A stretch of DNA of 64,000 nt from Deltaproteobacteria bacterium (GTDB lineage: Bacteria > Bdellovibrionota > JACOXK01), in contig JACPKQ010000022.1 of assembly GCA_016186995.1 (NCBI GenBank), forward strand, positions 1 through 64,000. Reading direction: 5' to 3'. Of the stretch, positions 56,604 through 64,000 are shown piece after piece. Below the pieces are notes generated by a model. That model was given only the letters and a program-made list of their open reading frames with translations, was not told the origin of the DNA and did not search any database. Within the stretch, counting starts at the first letter, position 1. Each line of letters begins with the position of its first letter. A program made the translations under genes and the position numbers.

Positions 56604-57699
56604 TAGTAATCGGTAAGTGATCTGAAAAACCTTCATCATTGAAGAAATCATATCGAAAGGGGATTTTTGTTTTTTTAGAGCCCTTTAAATTTTCTTGTAC
56701 TTCTTTAAATAGATATTTTCGATCAAGAATTTTAAAACTAAAAGGATTGATTTGAAGTGGGCTTTCTTTTAAAAATAAATCTTTGCTTACAAGAACTCTA
56801 TCAAGATGATTCCACTTGCCCTTATAATAGTGTGTTCCTCCAGGAAATGTAAGAAGATTCTTCAAAAAACGGTGAATATCAACAAGAGGCACATTATTGT
56901 TTTTAGGATCGGTATCTGCAATGTTTCCAAAAATAGGATTTGGTGTGTCAAGATCAAGGGTATTAAAATCACCCATAGCTATAAAAGGAACACCTGCTAC
57001 TTCAGCCTCTTTGGCAATTTTTTTGATGACTTCTGCAGCTTTAAAGCGTGTTTTTTGAGGGCTTGCTAAAGAGGGCCAGTGATTAGCGGCAACCCTGAGT
57101 TCATACTTGTTATCAATAAGAAAACGAGCTTCTAAAATATCGCGTGTGGACTTATTCATATCTGAAAGATCTACCGTGTGAGAAAGAGCAAGTGTAACAG
57201 GAAATTTACTCATAATAGCAACATCAAGACCTCTAAATCCTGGGCTATCAAAATGGATGGGTTCAAGATAACCGTGATCTGCAAGGTGCAATTCCCAAAG
57301 ATCTTTGACGACTCTTTTGTTTTCAAGCTCTTCAAGCATCACGATATCAGCCCCTGAAGATTGGTTATAATCTAAGATAACTTGAGCAATCTGAGCTAGT
57401 TTGAATTCGTATTTTTCTTGAGTCCAATCAAGATTCGTACATAAGTAATTATAAAAACCACGTTGTGCGGCGCACTCATCTTTACTCCATTTGCGTTTTT
57501 CGCTCATGGGAAGAAAGGCCAGGTCCTTTTGATCCTCACCATCATGGGTAGCATCAAAGAGGTTTTCTACATTATAAGCCATGAGAGTAATAGATCTTTT
57601 ACCTTTACTTTCAACTGAAATGGACAACGATAATAAGATTAAGACTGGAAGAGCAAAAACGAATAATTTGTAAGAGAACCAATAACTTTTATGGCTCAT
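56578..57699 (-). CDS. exported endonuclease/exonuclease/phosphatase-family protein
   Basis: A 373-aa EEP-superfamily protein with a signal peptide (YKLFVFALPVLILLSLSISV). Motifs are MAYNVENLFDATHD near residue 42, MLEELENKRVV with the metal-binding Glu, AANHWPSLASP, FIAMGDFNTLDLD and SDHLPITIKLI at the end. Probably an extracellular or periplasmic nuclease or phosphodiesterase. The ATG follows AAGGAGGT. Its 3' end overlaps the convergent selenoprotein gene by 26 nt. Confidence 0.88.
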   Translation of the reverse strand: MSHKSYWFSYKLFVFALPVLILLSLSISVESKGKRSITLMAYNVENLFDATHDGEDQKDLAFLPMSEKRKWSKDECAAQRGFYNYLCTNLDWTQEKYEFKLAQIAQVILDYNQSSGADIVMLEELENKRVVKDLWELHLADHGYLEPIHFDSPGFRGLDVAIMSKFPVTLALSHTVDLSDMNKSTRDILEARFLIDNKYELRVAANHWPSLASPQKTRFKAAEVIKKIAKEAEVAGVPFIAMGDFNTLDLDTPNPIFGNIADTDPKNNNVPLVDIHRFLKNLLTFPGGTHYYKGKWNHLDRVLVSKDLFLKESPLQINPFSFKILDRKYLFKEVQENLKGSKKTKIPFRYDFFNDEGFSDHLPITIKLIVDNS

Positions 57700-57819
57700 A
57701 GTGAACCTCCTTTGAGGTTATTTACCGTTTAATATCTATGAAATTAACTTAAGCGTAACTGAGAGAATGACACAGTGCAATGAAAATGAAGGAAAAAACT
57801 GAAAAAAGAAAAATAAAAA

Positions 57820-59166
57820 TTAAAAGTTTTCGAAGTTTACAGGACTCCAGGCTGGAGTTGTACAATTACCAAAGTCACTTGTCAGTTTTTTCTCAAGGCT
57901 TCCATCAGCTGTGATGATGTAAATATCTGATTTCTTTTGTCTTGTTGAATAAAAGGCTAAATGTTGCCCATTTGGTGACCAGGATGGATGTTCATTATCA
58001 CCTTCAGAAATAATTTTTGTGAGCCTTTCAATTGTGTAACCTTTGGCATCAATGCTAAAAAGATCAAAGTGTCCTTCAAGCTGTCCTGCAAAAACAATTT
58101 TATCACCTGCAGGCGACCAATCGGGTTTGGCATTATATTTACCTGCAAAGGTGAGGCGCTTAGCCTCTGTTGCGGGGCCTCTTAAATCTCGAATAAAAAG
58201 ATGCGGGTTTCCTTTTCGAGTCGAAACAAAAAGTAGTTTTTTACCGTCTGGAGAAAAAGCAGGTGAAAAATCGCTTTCACTACTTTGTGCAATGATTTGT
58301 GCCTCCTTTTTTTCAAGGTCATGAAGGTAAATATTAGGATATCCATCTCTGACACTTAAGGTTAGAGCCACATATTTTCCATCAGGTGTAAAAACCCCAC
58401 CCATGTTGAGCCCTGTTTTTTGTGAAAGAATTTCTGTTTTTTTCGTTTCAAGTGAGAAAATAAAAAGATCTAAGTTTTTAACATTTTTTTTATGCTCTGT
58501 GTAAGAAGAGAACAAAAGTTTTTTTCCATCAGGTGACCACGAAGGAAGAAGAACATAATTTTTTCTTTTTGTAAGTTGTGTTATATTTTTCCCATCATAA
58601 TCCATTACATAAAGCTCTTTGTGTCCTGTTTTATCTGAGGTAAAAGCTATTTTTGTGAGGAAAATTCCTTTTTCCCCCGTGAGTATTTCAACAAGATTAT
58701 TTGAAAAAAGATGCATGAGATGTCTTTGTTTGATTTCATGAGCCTCAAGTGTTTTTTTAAAAATAATTTTTTCTTCTTGGGTATCAAACATTTTAAGTGT
58801 AACGATGAGATTGTCTTCTTTTTTTGTAAAATTTCCTAAAATAAGAAATCTTACTTTAAGTGATCGCCATTTCGTAAAATCAATTTTTTCTTGTTTGTTG
58901 GGGTCTTCAAGAAACGACTCAGGTGGAACAAAAGTAAAGTAATTTGTGAAATCAAGATCTTGTCTTACGATAGATCTTAGCGTGAAGGCAAGTGCGGTTT
59001 CTTTTTCACCTTCTTGTACAAAGTTTGCAATAGCAATGGGGGTTTTTAGAATTTTTTTCGCAAAGATAGAAATATATGTTCTTTTATTTTTGACATCTGC
59101 TCTTGCAAGAAGAGGCAATAGTGTGATGACTACGAAAAACGCAAGAATAGCCCGTTGTCCCGTCAT
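57820..59166 (-). CDS. tolB: Tol-Pal system beta-propeller protein TolB
   Basis: Periplasmic protein of the Tol-Pal system. The start at 59166 (MTGQRAILAFFVVITLLPLL) gives a signal peptide and 448 aa; the track's extra 81 residues are translated MITE sequence. The N-terminal domain (IANFVQEGEKETALAFTLRS) is followed by TolB propeller repeats with WSPDGKKLLFSS, FTPDGKYVALTL, FSPDGKKLLFVS, WSPAGDKIVFAG and WSPNGQHLAFYS. It ends normally. The TolA/TonB-like gene lies upstream on the same strand, separated by family E element copy 3. Confidence 0.93.
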   Translation of the reverse strand: MTGQRAILAFFVVITLLPLLARADVKNKRTYISIFAKKILKTPIAIANFVQEGEKETALAFTLRSIVRQDLDFTNYFTFVPPESFLEDPNKQEKIDFTKWRSLKVRFLILGNFTKKEDNLIVTLKMFDTQEEKIIFKKTLEAHEIKQRHLMHLFSNNLVEILTGEKGIFLTKIAFTSDKTGHKELYVMDYDGKNITQLTKRKNYVLLPSWSPDGKKLLFSSYTEHKKNVKNLDLFIFSLETKKTEILSQKTGLNMGGVFTPDGKYVALTLSVRDGYPNIYLHDLEKKEAQIIAQSSESDFSPAFSPDGKKLLFVSTRKGNPHLFIRDLRGPATEAKRLTFAGKYNAKPDWSPAGDKIVFAGQLEGHFDLFSIDAKGYTIERLTKIISEGDNEHPSWSPNGQHLAFYSTRQKKSDIYIITADGSLEKKLTSDFGNCTTPAWSPVNFENF

Positions 59167-59182
59167 GCGTAACCATGTGTAG

Positions 59183-59335
59183 GAATGGTCTGTGTCTGGA
59201 GCGGAAGTAAAGCGCAGCCAATGTGTGTAATTAAATAGAATGCTGGATCCCGGATAGTGCTTTGCACTTCCGGGATGACAGTGAATTTGTGTAGAACAAC
59301 TGCAGCGAGCCATGAAGCGGAAGACACCGCCATTC
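59183..59335. repeat. MITE-like element family E, copy 3, with nested palindrome
   Basis: Ends AATGGTCTGTGTCTGGAGCGG and CATGAAGCGGAAGACACCGCCATT; the centre contains ATCCCGGATAGTGCTTTGCACTTCCGGGAT. It lies 17 nt upstream of the tolB start and is read by the track as a false TolB N-terminus. To its right, CCAAGAACTTAAG is the composite boundary. Confidence 0.82.
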
Positions 59336-59410
59336 CAAGAACTTAAGCTTGTGTTTATGTAAACTAGCCACTTCAAGAACCTCAATGTGTTATTTATCAT
59401 AATATACATT

Positions 59411-60028
59411 TTAGTGCGGTGGATAAATTCTAATTCCTATTCCTTCTTTTTGCAAAAGTCCTACTAAGTCCTCCGGAGGAGCTTCAAAGTTTTGAATACT
59501 CATAATAGCTTTTTTCACTATTTCATTAAACTCGCTGTTTCCTGATGATTTTTCAAGATCAATATTTTTGAGTTCTCCATGTACATTAATTTTAAGAATA
59601 AAAGTGGCAAAGGTATCTTTTTCATAAGCAAGATAAGTAGGAAGTTCAAGTTCTGAATGAATCAAATACTCTAATTGAGCAATATACCAATGTTCTTTAT
59701 CTCCTTCATTCATATTTTTCCACTTGGTTTTTTTATTTCCACTTTCGAGTTCATTTTTAATATGTGAAATAGCTTGATCAATTTTTCTAGAGTTAAGAGC
59801 GAATGTTTTTTTCTTTGAAGGAATTCTTTTTTTTTCAAAGGCTAATTTTTTAGGAAGTGCTACAAGATCTATACGAAGTGAAGGTTCATCTTTGTTTCTT
59901 CCAAAAAGTAAAACAGATTTATTTGTAAAATATTCATAGGTATAAATTGATGCAAAAAGGAAAGTATGAATCAAAAGTGAAATGAATAAATATTTAAAGT
60001 TTGTTTTCAAGTATACACACAATAACAA
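59411..60028 (-). CDS. TonB/TolA-like energy transducer protein
   Basis: About 200 aa with one N-terminal membrane helix (KYLFISLLIHTFLFASIYTY), a basic linker, and a C-terminal domain (YIAQLEYLIHSELELP ... TFATFILKINVHGELKNIDLEKSSGNSEFNEIVKKAI) with the TonB/TolA C-terminal pattern. Position before tolB favours TolA. The start is uncertain: no ATG exists; TTG at 60028 or TTG at 60010 (KTNFKYLF) are options. Repeat insertion has separated it from tolB by about 240 nt. Confidence 0.75.
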   Translation of the reverse strand: MLLCVYLKTNFKYLFISLLIHTFLFASIYTYEYFTNKSVLLFGRNKDEPSLRIDLVALPKKLAFEKKRIPSKKKTFALNSRKIDQAISHIKNELESGNKKTKWKNMNEGDKEHWYIAQLEYLIHSELELPTYLAYEKDTFATFILKINVHGELKNIDLEKSSGNSEFNEIVKKAIMSIQNFEAPPEDLVGLLQKEGIGIRIYPPH

Positions 60029-60116
60029 ATATTTTTGAGAGTGAAAACCAAGCTTACGGCACTCATTTGGTTATATTTTGGACAAACCGTTAGAACTCAA
60101 GTCAGATCGATTTCCC

Positions 60117-60370
60117 AAAAATCTATCCACAGAAAAAACACGAGTTATCAACAGACCTGTGGATAGATTTATGATTAAATAGTAGACTATTTCTAGAGTT
60201 TTTTTCTTTTTTTGTTTTTTATTCATTTGAAAAGAATGTAAGAGTAAATACCTATAAATATTTGATATTCTGCATCATATTTGATTAAAAAATATACAGG
60301 TATTTTTTAAAAAGATTAAATATTAATCATTAATGTCTAACCTTTAAGTTTTGGGTTATCCACAAAAATC
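60117..60370. other. DnaA-box cluster in AT-rich intergenic region (possible oriC or DnaA-regulated site)
   Basis: AAATCTATCCACAG (60119-60132) and CTGTGGATAGATTT (60157-60170) are inverted DnaA-box-like sites (CTATCCACA, one mismatch) around TTATCAACA (60145-60153); a perfect TTATCCACA lies at 60356-60364. Between them is about 180 bp of very AT-rich DNA with AAATACCT/AGGTATTT inverted repeats. The whole 428-nt divergent gap 60029-60456 has no gene. dnaB lies 3.2 kb away, but dnaA/dnaN are not in the window. Confidence 0.4.
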
Positions 60371-60430
60371 AAGGGCCGCAAGGAGTTCCGGGCGATATTC
60401 TATTTATCGTGAGTCTCATACAATATTACT

Positions 60431-60458
60431 TTGCTTCAGTCCAATTCTGAACTATAAT
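60431..60458 (+). promoter_or_regulatory. sigma-70 promoter of the ctp gene
   Basis: TTGCTT, 16-bp spacer, perfect TATAAT. The -10 box overlaps the track's ATG at 60457, so translation must begin at the next ATG (60466) on a nearly leaderless transcript. Confidence 0.65.
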
Positions 60459-60465
60459 GAACCCC

Positions 60466-61857
60466 ATGTTTCAGTTCAATAACAAGAAGTTAAAGAAAAT
60501 ATTTAAGTCTATAACAATTGTCGGGCTTATTTTATCATGCTCTTTTCTTCTTAATTTTCTCACACAAAAAAATTCATTTCTTTGGGCTAAAAAAGAATCA
60601 GATAAGCTTCAGATTTTTTCAAAAGTTTTAAGTTATGTAAAACACAACTATGTTGAAGAGGTTGATGAAGATAAGCTTATCGAAGGTGCTATTAAAGGTA
60701 TGTTAAATACGCTGGATCCCCATACTGTGTGGCTTGCACCGAAACAATATAAAGAAATGATTACAGAAACGAAAGGTGAGTTTGGGGGCATTGGTATCGA
60801 AATTACCATAAAGAACAAAATTCTTACTATTGTTGCTCCTATTGAAGATACACCGGGTTATAAAATAGGACTTAAAGCTGGAGATATTATTATTAAAATT
60901 GAAGATAAATCAACTGCTGATATGGATATTTTTGAAGCTGTTAAGCTTATGCGAGGAAAGCCCAAAACACCTGTTAAAATTACAATTATGAGAACAGATT
61001 GGAAAGAACCTAAAGACTTTTCGATCATTCGAGACATTATCAAAGTGAAAAGTATTAAATACCAAACACTTGAACCAGGTTATGGCTATATTAAAATAAC
61101 TCAATTTCAGGAAAAAACCTCAAAACAATTATTAAGTGCGTTGTATGCTCTTAAAAAACAAAATAATTCGCTCAAGGGATTGATTCTTGATTTAAGAAAC
61201 AACCCCGGGGGGCTTTTACCCCAAGCGTTACAAGTGTCAGATATTTTTATTGATAAAGGGCGCATTGTTTCAACAGTAGGTAGAGATCCTTCTAAAAAAG
61301 ACATTCACTATGCCCATAAAGAAGGAAGTTTTACAGATTTTCCTATGGCTGTATTGATTAATAGTGGTAGTGCCAGTGCTTCTGAGATTGTAGCAGGAGC
61401 TCTTCAAGATTCGGGTCGTGCTATTATCATGGGGCAAAAATCTTTTGGTAAAGGTTCTGTACAACAAATTGTAGATCTTGAAGATGAGTCAGCTTTGAAG
61501 TTGACCATTGCTAAATTTGCAACCCCAAATGATCACTTTATTCAAGAACGTGGTATTACACCTGATGTAAAACTTGATGATATTGATATGGAAAAATATG
61601 AAGAAAGCAAACTCAAAGGTCCTATTTGGAGAGAAAAAGATTATGATCGTCATCTTGAAGGTGTGTTGTACAAGGATGACGAGGAAGGTGTAGAAAAAGA
61701 AAAACCAAAAGAAGAAAAACCACAAGAAGAATCTAAAAGTGAGCTTTTAGATCAAGATTTTCAAATTTTTCAAGCACTGAGTTATTTAAAATTTGGTGAT
61801 TATCTAACCCAAAATCCATTTTTCCAAAAAACCGTTCTTAAAAACGGCAAACACTAA
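60466..61857 (+). CDS. ctpA: S41-family C-terminal processing protease (Ctp/Prc)
   Basis: A 463-aa periplasmic protease with one N-terminal membrane anchor (KSITIVGLILSCSFLLNFL), a PDZ domain at about residues 95-170 (GEFGGIGIEITIKN, KAGDIIIKIEDKS), and a catalytic Ser/Lys dyad in SGSASASEIVAGALQD (near residue 305) and QKSFGKGSVQQI (near 330). The C-terminal tail is Glu/Lys-rich. It trims periplasmic or outer-membrane proteins. Start ATG 60466 is chosen because ATG 60457 is part of the -10 box. Confidence 0.94.
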   Translation: MFQFNNKKLKKIFKSITIVGLILSCSFLLNFLTQKNSFLWAKKESDKLQIFSKVLSYVKHNYVEEVDEDKLIEGAIKGMLNTLDPHTVWLAPKQYKEMITETKGEFGGIGIEITIKNKILTIVAPIEDTPGYKIGLKAGDIIIKIEDKSTADMDIFEAVKLMRGKPKTPVKITIMRTDWKEPKDFSIIRDIIKVKSIKYQTLEPGYGYIKITQFQEKTSKQLLSALYALKKQNNSLKGLILDLRNNPGGLLPQALQVSDIFIDKGRIVSTVGRDPSKKDIHYAHKEGSFTDFPMAVLINSGSASASEIVAGALQDSGRAIIMGQKSFGKGSVQQIVDLEDESALKLTIAKFATPNDHFIQERGITPDVKLDDIDMEKYEESKLKGPIWREKDYDRHLEGVLYKDDEEGVEKEKPKEEKPQEESKSELLDQDFQIFQALSYLKFGDYLTQNPFFQKTVLKNGKH

Positions 61858-62017
61858 ATTTCCTACGGGCATCGACCCGACTCTCTTTCTGGTAGTTTCA
61901 CGTTGGCAGGAATCTTAAAACTTAAAGTTAGATTGAAAGAATGAAAGTCGTTTTCAATTCCCTAGTCTTCACAAATCGCTTTTCAAGGACACCATGCAGT
62001 GATACGAATGAAAGATT

Positions 62018-62395
62018 ATGTGTGCGAGAAAAAACTCAGATGACTATACCGCAGAGGAACTAAAAGCCACCATTACGGCACAGTGGTTGGAGGACAAAAA
62101 GCGAATTGACGCTGATCCAGCTTATGAATATCATCACGACAGAGATCGGGAATATAAGCGTCACCTGCACAACAAGGATTTGCAAAAACTATTTGGTCAT
62201 GCTGCCTATTTATTTCGTGGTCTTCAGGAGGGTGATATGTTTATCTACCCAAATGAAAAAGGAGTCATTAGCAAAGTCTATCAGGAGATAGTGAAAAATG
62301 GATATTTTACAGCCTCAAAAAGATACGAGAAAAAAATTAGTAACTGGCTCGCAAAAGCCGTTAGCAGACAAACGTATCGCAGATTTGAAAAGTAG
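62018..62395 (+). CDS. hypothetical protein of accessory locus (125 aa)
   Basis: I do not recognise it. It is charged, rich in Tyr/His/Lys (DPAYEYHHDRDREYKRHLHNKDLQ pattern), with no signal peptide or membrane segment. Base use is more balanced than in neighbours. Its 3' end overlaps the next ORF by 98 nt in another frame, which is unusual for two real genes and may mean a frameshift or a later start for the second. The 160 nt before it show no clear promoter. Confidence 0.5.
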   Translation: MCARKNSDDYTAEELKATITAQWLEDKKRIDADPAYEYHHDRDREYKRHLHNKDLQKLFGHAAYLFRGLQEGDMFIYPNEKGVISKVYQEIVKNGYFTASKRYEKKISNWLAKAVSRQTYRRFEK

Positions 62396-63017
62396 CTTGT
62401 ACGGAATTCGAGATGCAGCTAAGGATCTTCAAAAAAAGAACCCTGAACTTTTGCTTTATGAAGCCATGGACAGAGTTTGGGAAGATTATGCCGCTAAAAA
62501 AGAATTGGATGTCCATATTGAGAATTTTAAAAAAATTGGACGTGTAAAAATACCAGGCACAAATATTCTGATGCCGCCCTTTGACTTTAAAGATGATCAT
62601 GTGAAAGTTTGGTTCAATGAGCGCCTCTTAAGTTTAAAGAAAAATAATTCTAATTTAACATACGGACAATTCATTAAAAAGATCGCTGAAAAAATTGAAT
62701 GCTATGATAGCGAACCTTCACATATTGCCAATGAAGAATTCCTTTTTATTTTCGGAGGTAAAATTGTGGCTATGGCCCCAGATTTATGGGAAATGGAAGA
62801 ATTTGATTGGGATGATCCGGAAAGTCAAAAATGGTTAAAAGAAGAGGAAGAAAAAAGGATAAAAAAATACGGTAAACTTACCTATGAACAATATAATAAG
62901 ATTGTTGAAATTAAGGAAACACTTCTAAAAGAAAATACAAATATAAAGGGTGTAAAAGCCTTTGATCTTGCTTGGGAAAAAGTAACTGGAAAAAAGTTAT
63001 CAATCATAGAAAAATGA
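62298..63017 (+). CDS. hypothetical protein of accessory locus (239 aa or shorter)
   Basis: Unrecognised cytosolic, acidic and helical protein (RIADLKSSLYGIRDAAKDLQ; EEFDWDDPESQKWLKEEEEK). The first 33 residues overlap the preceding gene in another frame, so a start near 62390 (TTG) or the Met at EAMDRVW (62464) may be correct. The TGA overlaps the next gene's ATG (ATGA), so it is translationally coupled to the DUF5680 gene. Confidence 0.55.
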   Translation: MDILQPQKDTRKKLVTGSQKPLADKRIADLKSSLYGIRDAAKDLQKKNPELLLYEAMDRVWEDYAAKKELDVHIENFKKIGRVKIPGTNILMPPFDFKDDHVKVWFNERLLSLKKNNSNLTYGQFIKKIAEKIECYDSEPSHIANEEFLFIFGGKIVAMAPDLWEMEEFDWDDPESQKWLKEEEEKRIKKYGKLTYEQYNKIVEIKETLLKENTNIKGVKAFDLAWEKVTGKKLSIIEK

Positions 63018-63478
63018 ATTTAGAACAATTTATTATTAAAGCAAAAGCCAATGGATGGGTTGGTGTTCTAAAAGGTGGAAAGAAAATAGCGGCTTCTCGA
63101 AAGGGATCTTATGACATTATTTATGATGAAAGGGATTTCCATTATCACGATTCATTTGTTGGATTCTCAGATTTTTGTGGTCAGGAACATATAACTTATA
63201 AAAATGAGCCGGTTTGGAGTATGGTTTACTATGGTTATCTTTTAGAACCCAAGAAATTTACCGGAGATGAAGCGGTTACAATTCTGAAGAAGGCACTTTC
63301 AAAAATGTATCAAGAAGAGAATCGTTTCCTAGGAGGATTCTATTTTTCAGATAGTCCCTATGAATATCGTGACATGAATTTTGGTGATTATAAACGATTT
63401 AATGGTATAGAAAAAATATTCAAAAAAAAAGAATTGGTATATGAGCTCATCTACTGTGGAGGTACAGTAAGGAAATAG
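63014..63478 (+). CDS. DUF5680 domain-containing protein
   Basis: A 154-aa protein starting at MNLEQFIIKAKANGWVG (63014, ATGA overlap); the track's earlier start is inside the upstream gene. The whole length follows the DUF5680 pattern: GKKIAASRKGSYDIIYDERDF, YHDSFVGFSDFCGQEHITYK, EPVWSMVYYGYLL, and near the end YELIYCGGTVRK. This small domain of unknown function is often seen with HTH regulators or alone in accessory regions. Last gene of the accessory locus; no terminator recognised. Confidence 0.8.
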   Translation: MNLEQFIIKAKANGWVGVLKGGKKIAASRKGSYDIIYDERDFHYHDSFVGFSDFCGQEHITYKNEPVWSMVYYGYLLEPKKFTGDEAVTILKKALSKMYQEENRFLGGFYFSDSPYEYRDMNFGDYKRFNGIEKIFKKKELVYELIYCGGTVRK

Positions 63479-63555
63479 GTTACACGCCAGCTCTTTCCAA
63501 TGGACTATAGGTCATCTGAAATATGCCATTTCATCTTAATTTAATTACAAGAAAA

Positions 63556-63579
63556 GATTCCTGCCTTCGCAGGGATGAC
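63556..63579. repeat. family A palindrome between DUF5680 gene and dnaB
   Basis: GATTCCTGCCTTCGCAGGGATGAC, stem TCCTGC/GCAGGGA, the same family as those inside genes. Confidence 0.78.
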
Positions 63580-63595
63580 CCTTTAATTCAACATG

Positions 63596-64000
63596 TTACT
63601 CAGACATGAGATTTTCAAAACTTGTGTATTGATTAAGAAAGGCAAGGCGTGTCATACCTGTAGGGCCGTTTCTTTGTTTTGCAATGAGAATTTCAGCGGT
63701 GCCTTTAAATTCAGAATCTTTATTATAAACTTCATCACGATAGATAAACATAATGATGTCACTATCCTGTTCTATGGCTCCCGATTCACGAAGATCGGCC
63801 ATCATGGGGCGTTTGTCTTGTCGTGCTTCAACAGCACGGTTGAGCTGTGAAAGCGCAATAACGGGTACTTGTAATTCTTTAGCTAATGCTTTCAGAGAAC
63901 GTGAAATTTCAGAAATTTCTCTTTCTCTTGATTCAGCACGAATTCTTCCCTGCATGAGTTGAAGATAGTCCACAACGACAAGTGCAATATTTTCTCTGGC
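63596..64000 (-). CDS. dnaB: replicative DNA helicase, C-terminal part (5' end outside window)
   Basis: The minus-strand frame is open to the window edge; the track's start is an internal GTG. Encoded motifs are Walker [61 protein letters not shown] (arginine-finger region) and AKQRNGPTG. These are the RecA-like ATPase domain of DnaB. The C-terminus, FENLMSE, is a normal end. Confidence 0.95.
   Translation of the reverse strand, partial: ARENIALVVVDYLQLMQGRIRAESREREISEISRSLKALAKELQVPVIALSQLNRAVEARQDKRPMMADLRESGAIEQDSDIIMFIYRDEVYNKDSEFKGTAEILIAKQRNGPTGMTRLAFLNQYTSFENLMSE

Overview
The window is AT-rich, gene-dense DNA from a Gram-negative bacterium. Lipid A/LPS machinery (kdsA, kdsD, an lptC-lptA fusion, lptB), a Tol/TonB-type protein, tolB and many Sec signal peptides show an outer membrane. 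The mix of rpoN-hpf-rapZ, CarD, the tmk-holB-ricT-metG-tatD operon and a COX24-like mini-protein suits a deltaproteobacterium-like lineage in the broad sense (Bdellovibrionota or UBA10199-like). That placement is an inference. Gene content is mostly housekeeping, and no rRNA, tRNA, CRISPR, complete insertion sequence or prophage was seen.

Layout. 1-3.8 kb: end of mdh, sucC-sucD-ndk, a LOG-family protein and a tiny basic protein missing from the ORF track. 4-12.3 kb: trmFO, then secreted proteins and periplasmic redox enzymes (transglutaminase-like protein, EHPG-repeat protein, DUF255 thioredoxin protein, MsrA-MsrB fusion). 12.3-22.2 kb: mtnP-pfkB kinase, pyrG-kdsA-kdsD, lptCA-lptB-rpoN-hpf-rapZ. 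22.3-24.6 kb: metK (broken) and ahcY. 24.7-32.4 kb: secreted subtilase, Fn3 protein, creatininase-family protein, a tryptophan-repeat secreted protein and a C45-family hydrolase with a sigma-54 promoter. 32.4-43 kb: carD, gltX-cysS-uvrB and, on the minus strand, tmk-holB-ricT-metG-tatD. 43-50 kb: three unrecognised exported coiled-coil proteins, the first behind a consensus sigma-54 promoter, then ilvA. 51-57.7 kb: a thiolase with an in-frame TAG, gcdH, a CcdA-like protein, nucleoside phosphorylase-like protein, phosphatase, a selenocysteine-containing peroxiredoxin-like gene and an EEP nuclease. 57.8-64 kb: tolB, a TonB/TolA-like protein, a DnaA-box cluster, ctp protease, an accessory locus with a DUF5680 gene, and the 3' part of dnaB.

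The most unusual points are these. (1) A selenoprotein at 56049-56603, split by the ORF caller, has an in-frame TGA at a UxxC redox motif followed at once by a SECIS-like hairpin. (2) Several families of short palindromes and composite MITE-like elements sit between genes and also inside or at the ends of ORFs (mtnP, ccdA, C45 hydrolase, 1060-aa coiled-coil protein, trmFO, tmk, holB), resembling Rickettsia palindromic elements. (3) metK and a thiolase carry single lesions that would inactivate them. (4) Two consensus sigma-54 promoters drive exported proteins of unknown role, and rpoN lies in the same window.
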